NCBI RefSeq assembly: GCF_020283565.1
Contig: NC_060059.1
Span: 45,342,572-45,406,571 of the forward strand
Direction: 5' to 3'
DNA: 64,000 nucleotides
From: Trifolium pratense
Taxonomy: Eukaryota > Streptophyta > Magnoliopsida > Fabales > Fabaceae
Positions 45,126-56,600 of the stretch are shown piece after piece (within the stretch, counting starts at the first letter, position 1; the number at the start of each line of letters is the position of its first letter). The translations under genes and the position numbers were made by a program. The notes beneath the pieces were generated by a model. It worked only from the letters and a program-made list of their open reading frames with translations, was not told the DNA's origin and made no database searches.

Positions 45126-45225
45126 TTGTGGAGTGAAAACGATGTCGTTATTATCGGTAGTGGGTCCCGGTGGTTACGTCGCCACCATTAAAGCCGCCCA
45201 GCTTGGTTTCAATTCAGTTTTATAC
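45126..45225 (+). pseudogene. Captured dihydrolipoamide dehydrogenase (E3) fragment
   Basis: The frame starting at 45132 reads SENDVVIIGSG, then a single extra base shifts it, and the next frame gives GPGGYVATIKAAQLGFNS. Together these are the start of the mature E3 subunit: a beta strand, the FAD-binding GxGxxG loop and the first helix. Mitochondrial E3 reoxidises dihydrolipoyl groups in the pyruvate, 2-oxoglutarate and glycine decarboxylase complexes. Here only about 30 residues remain, with a frameshift inside the dinucleotide-binding loop, so no function is possible. Its position inside inverted repeats suggests capture by a transposon. Confidence 0.75.
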
Positions 45226-45279
45226 TTGTTCGTTTTGATTCTATGTTATAATCTGGTTTTTTTTTTTGGTTTATCAAGG

Positions 45280-46053
45280 TGTTTACGTGAAAATTTGGTA
45301 AACAACCGCTAGTTTAAGTATTTAAACTCGTGAGACCAACTAGTAAATCTCAGGACAATTTTGTGTTTTGTTTACTTAGAAAAATGTTTTAATGTTCACT
45401 TTAGGAGGAAAGCAAACACTTAAAAGTTGAAATCGTTTTCAAGTAACATAAGAGAAACTAATTCGAATCGCCTCGAAACAGTAGTTTCTCAAACAAGTAT
45501 CCCAATTAAACTAAAGAAAATCGCTGGAAAGTAAATTGCATTGAATGTAAAACAATTACAAATAGATGGTTCACAAAACATACATTTCTTCTCAGATATT
45601 CCTTTCGTTCGAACGCTGAGTACTTAGAATTTAAGAGAAAGTTTTATGTAAAATTTTGTGACCCCTGTTCTGAATGAAAAACTGCTATATATACTACAAC
45701 GAAGTGGTAACTGCTTCTTGATCATCTAGACGGTCTTCGATTTGCCACGTCGACCCACGTTCTCCACTTTCACTCTTCATTCCTTCAGCGCGCGCCAATG
45801 CTTATTGGGCCGTTGTTGTTTCTTTTTTGGGCCTGACCCAACTTGCCCTTCGACTCGATTCTATGCTTTCGACGGGTTCCTGACAAAACCAAAACCAACT
45901 GCGCCTTCCAAAGCCTTCGAAGCGCTCCTTTGCTTCGATATGATTAAACCTCGACACAGGATTTGAAAGTTTTATTTTGACAATATAACCTTCAAATAAA
46001 TGTTGGACCCACCAATTATATTTAATTGATAAATACCAAATTTATATCCAACA
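45280..46053 (-). mobile_element. Solo LTR with CAAGG target duplication
   Basis: The 774-bp sequence starts TGTTTACGTG and ends ATATCCAACA on the plus strand. On the minus strand it opens TGTTGGATATAAATTTGG, as copia LTRs often do. The perfect duplication CAAGG flanks it (45275-45279, 46054-46058). No internal region, primer site or second LTR remains, which fits unequal recombination. It is nested in the Pack-type element. Confidence 0.85.
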
Positions 46054-46645
46054 CAAGGGTTACTTATTAATCAGTTGTGGATTAAAGACAAAATTATATG
46101 TTTAGTTTTGGAGGTGTATTTTATAACAAATCATTGATTAAGTTGAGGAAGTGCTTTTTGTTATTTTTCCATTTTTTGAATCTTTAGTGTTTTCTAGATC
46201 TCAACCAAGAAGAAGAAAGACATGGTGTGGTGTTGTTACAGTTTTTTTTTTCTTTTTTCAATTTTTAATTCGAACCATTGGATTATTTTTTGCCACATGT
46301 CACGATCTGGACAAGATACTGGAAGAAACTGGAGGATAAGCTAATGAAGTATATATGAACTTCGATGACTAATTAATCACCAAATCTTCAATAATATTGT
46401 CCGTAAACTTCATTTTTTTTTAAAAAAAAGAAGTGTTAACGTCATTAATTTACTCTCTAGAATCTTACATTATTTCCGATGGATAATTCTACCAAAACGC
46501 ATACTTTTTTCTTTTTTTTTTTTTTTGTTACAAAAACGCATACTTTTAAATCACACATTTTCTATTTTCTCCTATTATTATATTTACACTTTTCATTCAA
46601 AGTCTTCCCAATTTATCTCAAAATTTGCTATTTTACATTGAATAT

Positions 46646-47042
46646 GGGGAGGGATCAAATTACACCGGTGTAACATTTGAGTAATGTTACACCGCTCAAT
46701 AACGTTTTAACGAATACAAATTTTACAAAATCCACCGTTAGATTGAAAGCTTATATCTTATAGATCATCCATGTTAAATTTTACAAAAATCTAAAATCGT
46801 TTGATATGTTATTGAGACCGATAAAGATTAATGGTTTATGCATTTTTATTGAATACCGTTAATCTTGATCTATCTCAAAAACACATCAAACGATTTTAGA
46901 TTTTTATACAATTCAACATGGATGATCTATACGATATAAGTTTTTCATCCAACGGTGGATCTTATAAAATTTGTATTCGTTAAAGCGTTATTGAGCGGTG
47001 TAACATTACTCAAATGTTACACCGGTGTAATTTGATCCCTCC

Positions 47043-47044
<2 letters not shown>
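46646..47044. mobile_element. Palindromic MITE (GGGGAGGGATC end), copy B
   Basis: The ends GGGGAGGGATCAAATTACAC and (inverted) GTGTAATTTGATCCCTCCCC are perfect inverses. The arms continue almost uninterrupted for about 190 bp each (CGGTGTAACATTTGAGTAAT, then CGCTCAATAACG). The core is shared with copies A, C and D, and the outer 60 bp is not. Flanks are AT-rich (AATAT left, ATATAT right). Confidence 0.88.

Positions 47045-47072
<28 letters not shown>
47045..47072. repeat. (AT)n microsatellite
   Basis: A pure AT array abuts the right end of the MITE copy B. Confidence 0.9.
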
Positions 47073-47076
<4 letters not shown>

Positions 47077-47910
47077 CAATTACTGGAACCGGAATTGAAG
47101 AATATTGAAGATCAAAGTGATTAAATAGCATCATTGCAAAAAAAAAAAAACAAGTATCTAAATTTATGGGATCAATGGTTGTTAATCGTTGTCTATAATG
47201 AATGGATCATTAGTTGTATAATTGTAATTTATCATAGTTCAGATTTCATATTTTGACCTTCCTATTGAGCAGCATATTTGATTGTCTTATTGCTTTATGT
47301 GAATGTATATCTTCATTCATTCGAGTGTTTGTATAGTTGTGGTGGTGAATTTTCATATTCAAGATTTTTTATTCTTTTGGTAACATATTGATGTGTCATT
47401 AATAAATTTTAGTTCCTTATTAATTTTTAATTATCATGTTGTACTACATATCTATCTAATGATATCTTTTAAGTGTATTTTTCTATTTTTCTACTCAAAG
47501 TAGACATGTAACAATTTCTCTTATACTGGCAATGAGAATATAATATATTATTTGAGATGTACACTTAAACAAGAGAAAATTAAAAGTGGTATGTCACGGA
47601 TGGTTCTTTTATTTTGAGTTCAGATATGCTCTATTATAGAGGATAAGTTAATGGAGCATATCTGAACTCCATAAAAATTATTTTATTTTTTTGGTAAGGA
47701 GTCATGGAAGTTATTTTATTGAAAGAGGAAAAAGAGGACAACGATTTTCTTGTGATTAGTTGGTGAGAATGGAACAAATTTTTTTTGGAAGTTAACTAAT
47801 AACCAAATACTGATTATTTTAATAACAAAAAAACAGTGAAGCAATGTCCTTTTTACTAATTAAATTGTTTGATAGATCCTAAATAGCGAAAAAGTTAGTT
47901 TAGAAAAAGG
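47073..47910. other. AT-rich intergenic sequence
   Basis: No gene is seen. A short inverted pair (GAGTTCAGATATGCTC with GAGCATATCTGAACTC, 47618-47671) is the only structure noted. Confidence 0.45.
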
Positions 47911-47914
47911 AGAA

Positions 47915-48079
47915 TGTTAACTTGTGCCCTTAAGGCACATGTTAAGGAAGCAAAAATAGAAATTATTAAATGCTAATTTGTGCATTTTGACTTTTGAAGC
48001 ATTAAATTTCTTGTATTATTAAATGATGAATTTCTATTTTGGTATATCTTAACATGTGCCCTTAGAGCACATATTAACA
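47915..48079. mobile_element. Small MITE, GTTAACTTGTGCCCTTAAGG end
   Basis: GTTAACTTGTGCCCTTAAGG is inverted at the right end (CCCTTAGAGCACATATTAAC). Internal arms pair (AGAAATTATTAAATG with inverse sequence near 48025). Related to the elements at 4157-4314 and 61433-63014. Confidence 0.7.
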
Positions 48080-48700
48080 AGACCCTTAGAAAAAATACCT
48101 ATTTATTTGAGCAATTTGATTCCAGGACTCAATGCAGATGCTTGCCCTTCCATTGGTGTCTCGTCTCCATGTTACCAATAAATAATAGAAGTGTTCCGTT
48201 TTCATTTGCAGCATCCCTCCGCCCTCCTCCATTCTTCATTGGAGCTATTTCCCTCCTCTCCATCTTCCTTGTCTCCACTCAAAAATGTTGCCCCTCTCTC
48301 ATTTCGGTTTAATAATTGTGTAACGCCAACCTTTTGAATATTAACTATAACAAGTTTTAATAAACATGAAAAATGAAAGAAGAAAAAAAAAAAAATTAAA
48401 ATGTATATATATATATATATATATATATGCTTTCTTTGCTCTTTATATGATGTTTTAAATTTTCTGCATGAAATGAAACTTAAATTAGAGCAAAAGGTTT
48501 AAAGATAGATAAAATACCATTGTGAATAAATTACTTATGAAATTTCTTAAAAGAATCAAACCAAAAACAATTAACCAGACTTTTGTCGACGGAATTCGAT
48601 AAACACATGAATGAAAGGAAAAATAAAATAAAAGTGATAAAAATAATAATGTAGTTTCCACCGGTTTTTTTCTCTTTTTATTATATATATATATATATAT
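48080..48700. other. Intergenic sequence with two (AT)n arrays
   Basis: No gene is supported. A CT-rich stretch at 48200-48310 has no long ORF. (TA)n arrays lie at about 48404-48428 and 48682-48700, the second touching the next TIR element. Confidence 0.45.
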
Positions 48701-50412
48701 GGGGGCTGCTAATTTAGACCCAGTTGGGTCTAAATTAGCAAGGTGCACCTTTTGAGTTGGACAAAAATACCCTTTCTTTTTTTAAATAAAAAAAAAAAAA
48801 ACATATTGGCGCTGATCCAGTGTCGCGCGCCTACCGCAGGACCACCGTTACAGACCGTTGATTTCCATCAGACGGCCAAGAGATGATCTCATCATGGCTG
48901 TCGGATCAATCAGACAGTCCAGATCATCCATCTCCATGATAAGCCAGCGCGTGCACCACACTAGATCTACGCCTGGAGAGAGAAAATTTCATTTTAAAAA
49001 AGCAGGACACGTGTCAACTGCTGGGTGGTTGGCGTGTTTTTTTTTTCATTTAATACTTTAAACTCAATTATTTCGTTGTAAATTAATTTTTTATTTTTTT
49101 ATTTTTATACCAAAATTCATAATTTTTTTTTGTCTACAAATAGAGACTTGGTTCGTTTGATTTGGACACAAAAAAAAAACTCAATTTTTCACTACCTTTA
49201 ATTATCTTTATATAATACTGTGAAACCATTTAGCTGGTAGAATGGTTTCACAGTATAACTCTCTGAAACCATTTTACTGGTAGAATGGTTTCAGTGAGTA
49301 ATTTCTTAATTGTTTGCTTCTGAAACCATTCTGAAACTATTTAGCTGGTACAATGGTTTCAGAGCGTTGTACTTTGAAACCATTTCACTGATAGAATGGT
49401 TTCAGGGGAGTTGATTTTTAATTGTTTGCTTCTGAAACCATTTTACTGCTAGAATGGTTTCACAGTATAACTCTCTGAAACCATTCTTCCAGCTAAATGG
49501 TTTCAGAAGCAAACAATAGTTTTTAATTACCGTTTTATCTCATTTAATTAACGAAAAATAGTTTCAGGTCTCAAAAAATTTCATAAAATATACCAAAAGT
49601 TCCATAATATTATCTAATATTTTATTAGAAACAAATAAAAAAACAATTGGTTTCAGAGTACAAATCTATGAAATTATTATTATTATTTGTTAAATGGTTT
49701 TAAATAATCAGCGGAATTTGTGAAAATAATTTCATGACTTGAACTAGGGAGAGTGAGGTACACAAGAGGGTTCTAAATAATTCATAGTACTTTACATAAA
49801 ATTTTGGAAATTTTTTATGGAATTATAATATTTTTAATTACCTTTTTACTCATTTAATTAACTAAAAATAGTTTCGGGTCTCCAAAAATTTCATACAATA
49901 TACCAAAATTTCCAGAATATTATCTACTATTTTATTATGAAAAAATAAAAAAACATAGAGCCTCCCTGAGGCCGCACGCGCCCCCACGCGCCGTCGGTGA
50001 GAGTGGGCGTGGGCGACGCGCACTGTTCATCGTCCCTCCCACCCGTTTTATGCAGAAACGGGTCGTGCGACCCGGTTTTTGACCCGGTTCGATCTCCCTC
50101 AATACTCAACGAAACTCGACGTTCCTTATATGGATTTTGATCGTTTTTCAATTTTACAAAGGTTTCCGGTATTAGTTTTTGAAATCGGCGTTCGATTCGC
50201 ACGTAAAATGAGGTCGAAATTTGGAAGAAATTTAAAAAATGTAATAGTTGTTCTATTGTTTCAAAAAAAAAAAAAGGGTATTTTTATGATGCAAATTACA
50301 TACATGCCCCAGTTGCTCTATTGTTTCAAAAAAAAAAAAAATGGGTATTTTTGTCCAACTCAAAAGGTGCACCTTGCTAACTTAGACCTAACTAGGGTCT
50401 AAGTTAGAAAAC

Positions 50413-50415
<3 letters not shown>
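48701..50415. mobile_element. 1.7-kb TIR element inserted in an (AT)n array
   Basis: About 83-bp inverted repeats end the element: left GCTAATTTAGACCCAGTTGG, then AAGGTGCACCTTTTGAGTTG and GACAAAAATACCC. The right end is the inverse (GGGTATTTTTGTCCAACTCA...AACCCC). Each tip is also a hairpin (TTTAGACCCAGTTGGGTCTAAA). Both sides are flanked by AT arrays. Inside are two GC-rich islands (48805-48985 and 49965-50110), a cluster of hairpin repeats (49221-49506) and no long ORF. The islands may be captured host sequence, but I recognise no gene in them. Confidence 0.75.
49221..49506. repeat. Cluster of about seven TGAAACCATT hairpin modules
   Basis: The module TGAAACCATT(T/C)..CTGGTA.AATGGTTTCA, about 30-33 bp and self-complementary, recurs roughly every 40-60 bp with variants in the loop. 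Spacers are also repeated (CAGTATAACTCTC, TAATTGTTTGCTTC twice each). The terminal spacer inverse GAAGCAAAC closes the cluster, making the whole cluster partly palindromic. Confidence 0.85.

Positions 50416-50447
<32 letters not shown>
50416..50447. repeat. (TA)n microsatellite
   Basis: A pure TA array flanks the right end of the TIR element. With the array at 48682-48700 it probably formed one target site. Confidence 0.9.
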
Positions 50448-50448
<1 letters not shown>

Positions 50449-50517
50449 CATTTTGGCCTCTTCAAAAAAAAAAAAAATATAGTAAATCAAACACTTACCT
50501 ATAGATACAGGATTTTC

Positions 50518-50615
50518 TAAAAGTAAAAGATATTTTCTCTCCCGACCCCCGTAATTCTTTTATACCGAAATATTCTAATTTTACCTTTGCAAAAAACTTC
50601 GGTTCAAAAAATGCG
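50518..50615 (+). mobile_element. Partial copy of the 20709-type MITE
   Basis: AAGATATTTTCTCTCCCGAC, then TTCTTTTATACC and AACTTCGGTTC, matches the left arm of the MITE at 20709-20962. The right arm is missing. Confidence 0.6.
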
Positions 50616-50669
50616 GTAAATTTCTCCTTCTGCCACGACAAACTCTCACAACCTCCATTCTAGTCACAA

Positions 50670-53600
50670 AGAACTGTAATGGCCTTGGATTTATATGCTA
50701 TTGCAATGTGAATTATTTATTCACGAAGTATAAATGAGATGGTAAAGTGTAACCTCCATGACCCTCAAGTTCAATATATATTCAAAATGTAATTCTTGGG
50801 ATGACATGTGCCTTGATGAAATGCAATTCATAATGCAAAATTAAGACATGTTTCAACCTTTTCATTCATCTGCAGCTGTATTACGACTTAATTATTTGTA
50901 ATCTGAAATTGAGATGGTATGATTATCCTAAATGTTACTTAAGATAAATGGGAATCACTAGCAACTTTGCCCAGAAGGTTTTGTTCATGATGATTCTTAG
51001 GTGTTTGTGTTGGACTTGGATTAGAAGAGCTATAGGGGATGCTAACTTAGCCTTCATGATAAAAGTTATTGTCAACTCCAATTAGTCAAATCTTTGGGCA
51101 AGAGTTCTTTGTTCGATGTAAAGTTGAATATTTGAATGAGAATTTGTTAATACTTGCAATTCTTTTTTTAATTAATAACAATATTGTGCGGAGATTAAGG
51201 CAAGTGATTTTAGTCTTTAATTTCAGGGTATTGATGAGGTGACTGATCATGAGTTCAATCTTCTGGTTTGTCCTTATTTTATCACATAATAGAAAGGGAG
51301 GGGTGGTAGAAACTGGTTTTTAACGAAGAAGATGCTGAAGTTAAATTTCTGGCACTAGATCAGCGCAAAAAACTAATAGTTCAGTCACTATGTGTCCTCT
51401 CGGTTTACCAATATGTTTCTTTGGAGTGACAGTACAGGATGCTAGATGGCTGATGGTATGTCAATTTTATATGCCGGAATAATCACAGGGCTGAAGTTAA
51501 CTAGATCATAGATTTGGCTGAATTAGTTTGATTTATATGGTATAATCACAAGGATAATTGGCTATTGTATATTTGTATTTAGGCAATCTGCAATATTGCT
51601 CTGGAATTTATAGACCGGAAGTTGATGCTGTTTAGTGGACTTGGACTTGGTTTTATTTTTTTATGGCTGGTTATGTTTGGTTATTCTTTGCATTACTAGG
51701 CCTTTCATTTTTTGTTTCTGTTATGTTTCTTGATGGGTTGGTTTACTATATTTATGGTCGATAAAGGGGGGGTCCTAGAGTGGAGGTGGAATGATGTTTA
51801 CATACATAGTACATTAAGTTTTCATCTACATTTTGCATGCTAAATGTCGTATTTATGATTTTTAGTTGCGTGATTAAGAGTTATATTAGTTAATTTAGAT
51901 ATTGATTCTAGAACTAATATGTTCATATAGTCAATTCTATCAGGAAGCACCCACCACAAATAGAATGAAATGACCGATAGTGAGTCTAATCTTCGAGTTA
52001 GTCCCAATATATCATATGATTAGGAGGAGTGGTAAACACTTTGTTTTTAAGCGGACTATTTGATGGGAGCAGAGAAATTTGTCTTTCATTTTACATGCAC
52101 AAATTTGTATTTCTGATTTTGAACTGTCATGATTAAGGACTGTGTGTATTAGCTATTGAATTATGTTATTGATTTTAGAATTAATATGTTCACATATTCA
52201 ATTTTACAAGGAAGCATATGAATTAAGTTCAATAGCGTTATTGACCCTCAAGTCCAACTGCCGTATATTATGTAAATTTTGAGATGGTATCTTTGAGCCA
52301 TTGATGACCATGGAACTAGTTAACTTGATGCTATTGCAACGTGAATTCTTCTGTTATATCCAACTGCTTAGGCAAGTACATCATGGTAAAGTGCAAAGTG
52401 AGCAGAAGATATGGTGAAAGCAATGAGCCAAATAGACAATCCTTTTCAGAATAAGCCGTGGAATTTTAAGATTTTGATATCTAGAAAGGGTTGAGGCTAA
52501 AGATGAAGGAAAATCGTGTTTAAACAGAGTGTAAAACGCAGCGGAATTTTAAATTTTTTCCTTCAATGGATCCTTGCGAATGGTCATGATCAGGGTTAAA
52601 CGTTATACCTTTTGGTGAATTGGAACAGCAAACTATTTGCTTCTATTCGTTGATCACAAGCACCACACGACGGCAGCACCTCTAGCTAGTCCACACGAAC
52701 AGGTCTTCAACTTTCAGTGTTAGTTGCTACAAGATGAAGGCTTAGGAAGTGTGGTTAGGGTTTCAGAGCTTTAAGGTTTCTCTGAAAAACGAATTGTGAA
52801 AAAGCAAGCACTCACTGAACTACACAAGCTTCTTATTTATAGAGTTTCTTGTGTGGTCAGTTGGGCCAAACGGTGTTTGGTCTTCTTAAGCCCAAAACCG
52901 TTTTTCACTAATCGCACCCTCAAAATAAGTCTTACTTATTTCTTCCATATCGACTGTCCTTATGTGTGTGACCCTGTAGGTTCTTATAACGGGCAATAAT
53001 ATTATTCTTAATATTATAAACAGTGAGCGGTATCTAGCAACACATCACTGCTACCCAAGTCACAAGAATGTCACGTGATCTGACAAACCTTTCCGTGATA
53101 AAACTCATGTGTATAATTACCCTTTTACCCTTATGTCTATATTGAACACAAGGCATAGTACGTCATCCTTGTTAAGTTCAATATTGGGCCCATAGACATA
53201 TCTCCTGTTATGTAGGAGGGGTAAATTCCATCTAGGTCACTCATGTCCCTTAGCATGATTCGTGGAATACCCATCAACCAACTTTATAGTCATCCTGTTA
53301 CGGATAACTTTGACTGGCGACAAAGTACTACACTCCTACATCTAGGGAACATAGTGGTTTCAGGTCGAAGGGTGGAATACACCACTTATCACTATGAGAA
53401 TATCCTATGACATTTCATAACATACTATGTAGTATTCTCATGGTGGGTCAATCCGATATAAATATTACTTTTAATATTTATATCTATGTGAAGACTTGAT
53501 AACTCTTTATCTATGATCCGTGAGATGTGATCATCAGTCTACCAACATAATAGTCTCTATGTTTTGATGTTATCCCAATTCACATTAAAGCTCGACTACG

Positions 53601-56330
53601 GATGTTTTAAGAATAGTGTTCTTATGTGTAATGGACTCTCACGATTAAGTCACATTTAACGTTCCATTCAATGAACTTACTATTCTAGGGACTCTATTAT
53701 TATTTAACACATAAACATAATAAAGAAAAGCCTTTATTTAATAAGTAAATTATCCAATACAAGTATCATGCAATTATAAATAATTGGTCTCTAGGGCTTA
53801 CACCAACAAAAGAAAGTACACTGCAACTACAGAGTGGGGATTATGATGATAAATCAAGTAAGTGATTTCATCTCCTTTGATAGATATAATTCCAAAAATA
53901 GTCAGTAAGATGATGAGAATTGAGACTTCAAAATATTTGTTGAGATAGCTGCATAATGATTTATGAATTCATGCTTTTAGGGCTACTAAAGTGCAGCTGC
54001 ACATTCATGCCTAAGTCCTATAAATTGAAAATAGATTTTATATTTATATTGTGTTTTATTTTAATTCCTTAAATCACTCTTTAATTTGTGGATTGTCTTT
54101 ATGAACTCTCTTGACTCTCGTACAAAAAGGATCATTCTTTCATTGGAATAAATATACTTAAATTAGAGTTATCAACAACCGCCTTCCTCTTTTGGCGTAA
54201 ACACATCACATAATTGGCATGGTTAAATTTAAGCCTTGGTGATCCTAAATGATATGCTTGAGCCATTGATGACTCTAGACCTAGATGGTATTGCAATATG
54301 AATTCTTTATTCACAAAGTAAAAAAGGGATGGTAAAGTGTAGCTTCGATGACCCTCAAGTATAATATCTATTCAAAATGTAACTCTGGGAATGACACATG
54401 CAGTTGATGAAATGCAATTCATAATGCAAACTTCAGAGATGTTTCAGCTTATTCTTTCATCTGCAATTTGAATTCTTTATTCATAATGATTCATCATCTA
54501 AAATTGAGATGGTATAATTTGAGCTTTGAGTTAATTAAGATGATGAAAAATAGAAATCACAAGCAACTTTGCTTCTAAGGTTTGTGGCGGGATTGGATTT
54601 TTAGTCTTTAGTTTCATACTATTGGTGAGGTGATTGATCACAGTTCAATCTTTCGGGTTTTCCTTATTTATCGTATGATCAAAAGGGAGGGGCGGTAAAC
54701 ACTATGGTTTATTAATGATTTGCCCTATTTTATGGGCACATGATAAATTTGTTTATAAATGAAGTAAAAAAGAAAAAAGAGGGGCCAATCATATCAAAAG
54801 GGTTGTAAAAAGAGAACCCAGCTACCTATTTCATTCGACGTTCCGCCCGCCCGATTCGACCGACTTTTTGATAACAAGAAGGCGGCGAGCTGATCTGCTT
54901 TGATCAAGGAAGCTTGCAAATAACTATGTGTCCTATTTGTTTATCAATTTGGTATTTTGGAGTGACAGTACAGGGTGTTGTTTGGCATATATTTTGGTTT
55001 TGCTTCTGGAAGTCTAATGTTGGTGTCACATTTTCTGGTTTGGCTTCATCATTTTTGAAGAAACGTCCTTTTCCGATATGTTGGTGTCACTGTCACATAC
55101 TCTTGTGCAGCGTTGCCTAAGTGCCTGACCATGAGTTTTAGTTCTCTTCCTGATTTTATTCGTCAACTCTTTATTCTGAAGTAACATCAATCTTGTATCT
55201 GTGTTCTTAGTTTTTCATTAGGTGAAAATAAAAAACTTGTGTTCATTCTATTTTCAAGGTGAATTTAGCATTTAACCTTTAATTCCTAAATCAGATATAA
55301 GTGCACTCTTGAACTATAAGGAGTATCATGCCTAGCTCTTTTATCTTCTTTTTATGAATTTTTGCATACCAATTGGATATGGAAGGTCCAAAATTTTGCT
55401 GAAAAAAGTAAAATTCGCAGAACTGAGAGAATAATGTACTACTGTATTCTTGATGACAATGTGCAGCCAATACAACATGCTTACTGCATTTGTTTTGCAA
55501 TTCTGGGATTTTTTTTTCTTCATCATTTGAGGGGTGTTAATTATGAGCCTAATTACCCCAAATCTGACTCCAAGATGGATAATTTGTTCCTTGATTCTTG
55601 TAAGGAATGAGATGTCTTGATAATCCTTAAGGAAACTGAAATATGAACCCTTCATTAATATTGCAAAAGCTTGTTGCAAGAGTATATTTATATTTATGGA
55701 AGATATTGTTTTTGTTCTTTGATGATCCCAAATACAATGTTGCAAATGCAAAATGTGCCAGCTTTCTGAAAACTTTTTGTAGAAATACAATTCTTACCAC
55801 ACCGCAATTTGGTATTCATGGTATAAATTCAGACCAAGATGATTAATTGTCACCTGGATGACCCTTAAGTCACATTAAGCGAATTTTGAAATGGTATCTT
55901 TGAGTTATTGATGACCATGGAACTAGATTTTATTGCTATGTGAATTCTTTGTTCATAATGCATTATTGAGATGGATGGTATGTTTGAGTCATTGAATGTG
56001 CACAAAATCACTTATGTATTCATTTGCAATGGTAGTGTTGTTTGCGTAATGATGTCGGCTTATTTGGTTTCTTGTATTTCTGCTCTTGTTTGAATTTAAA
56101 ATATTATATGATTTTGTATTTACCTTTTCCTTGTGTGTCGAGAAGGGGAAAGTACATAAAATCAATTTACTACTGTACTGCTAAGGTAAAAGTAGTTCTA
56201 TGCCCCTTTCCTTTTGTTCAAATTGTGAAAGCAAAGAGATATGATTCTCTATAAGGTAAAAATAGTAATCATTTTCAGGACAAGCCATGGAACCATTTCA
56301 AAAGTTAATTTCAAGGAAATTCAAGATTGA
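50670..56330 (+). repeat. Degenerate tandem duplication (unit about 2.3-2.5 kb) split by a solo LTR
   Basis: Unit 1 (about 50670-52500) and unit 2 (about 54240-56330) share colinear blocks at offsets of 3.54-3.83 kb, including the 1.3-kb solo LTR between them. Blocks include TTGCAATGTGAATT with a TTCAC(G/A)AAGTA segment (50701, 54291), ATGAAATGCAATTCATAATG (about 50818, 54408), GGAGTGACAGTACAGG (51423, 54959), ATTGATGACCATGGAACTAG (52300, 55908) and TTTTCAG..(A/C)AAGCC(G/A)TGGAA (52443, 56273). A 39-bp exon-like piece (51227-51265, GIDEVTDHEFNLL between AG and GT) hints at a decayed gene. I cannot name it. Confidence 0.65.
52504..53808 (-). mobile_element. Solo LTR with AAAGA target duplication
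   Basis: The 1305-bp sequence reads on the minus strand from TGTTGGTGTAAGCCCTAGAG to CGATTTTCCTTCA. The perfect 5-bp duplication AAAGA (52499-52503, 53809-53813) and TG...CA ends identify an LTR. No internal sequence or primer site adjoins it, so it is a solo LTR, probably copia-type. Internal inverted sections such as CTATGAGAATATCC and its neighbour GTATTCTCATGG are visible. Confidence 0.88.
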
Positions 56331-56374
56331 AAATTTAAAGTTGTATGGTAACCTTACTTGTTCATATTAGTCAA

Positions 56375-56600
56375 AATCTGTCATTGAGACCCATCAAGAT
56401 TAACAGTTTATAAGTTTTTATTAAATACTGTTAATTTTGATGAATCTTAATGGCATGTCATATGATTTTCAATTTCTTTAAAATTTGACATGGATGATCT
56501 ATATGATACAAACTTTCAATCAAACGGTAAATTTTGTAAAATCCATGTTTGTTATAACGATATTGTTAACTTGCATCATGAAAGACATGATGCACTTGTT
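56375..56600. mobile_element. Truncated palindromic MITE, copy C
   Basis: It contains the shared core (GACATGGATGATCTATATGA, TTTTGTAAAATCCATG) and a right end with a hairpin ATCATGAAAGACATGAT. The left outer arm is missing. A direct repeat ACTTGTTCATATTAGTCAAA lies at both edges (about 56357 and 56596), so the left arm may have been lost by recombination between the two. Confidence 0.7.

Larger units (their letters stand above)
44797..46346 (+). mobile_element. TIR element carrying a gene fragment (Pack-type)
   Basis: About 155-bp inverted repeats, roughly 85-90% alike by eye, lie at 44797-44951 and 46192-46346. For example CCATTAGTTTATCCTCTAGT and GTTTCTTCCAGTACCTTATC match the inverse of GATAAGCTAATG, CTGGAGGATAAG and GATACTGGAAGAAAC. 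Between them sit a fragment of a dihydrolipoamide dehydrogenase gene and a later solo LTR (45280-46053). Long TIRs plus a captured coding fragment are typical of Pack-MULEs. The outermost ends and target duplication were not resolved, so the superfamily is inferred. Confidence 0.65.

Noticed and set aside
45742..45966. 74-codon plus-strand frame with Pro/Phe-rich product
   Set aside because: It lies wholly inside the solo LTR 45280-46053 and has no recognisable domain.
49221..49506. Regularly spaced palindromic repeats resembling a CRISPR array
   Set aside because: Units are variable, spacers are themselves repeated, the host is a plant, and the array lies inside a TIR transposon.
50670..56330. 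snoRNA cluster suggested by repeated TGATGA-like strings
   Set aside because: No consistent C/D box pairing with terminal stems could be seen; the strings are scattered within longer duplicated blocks.
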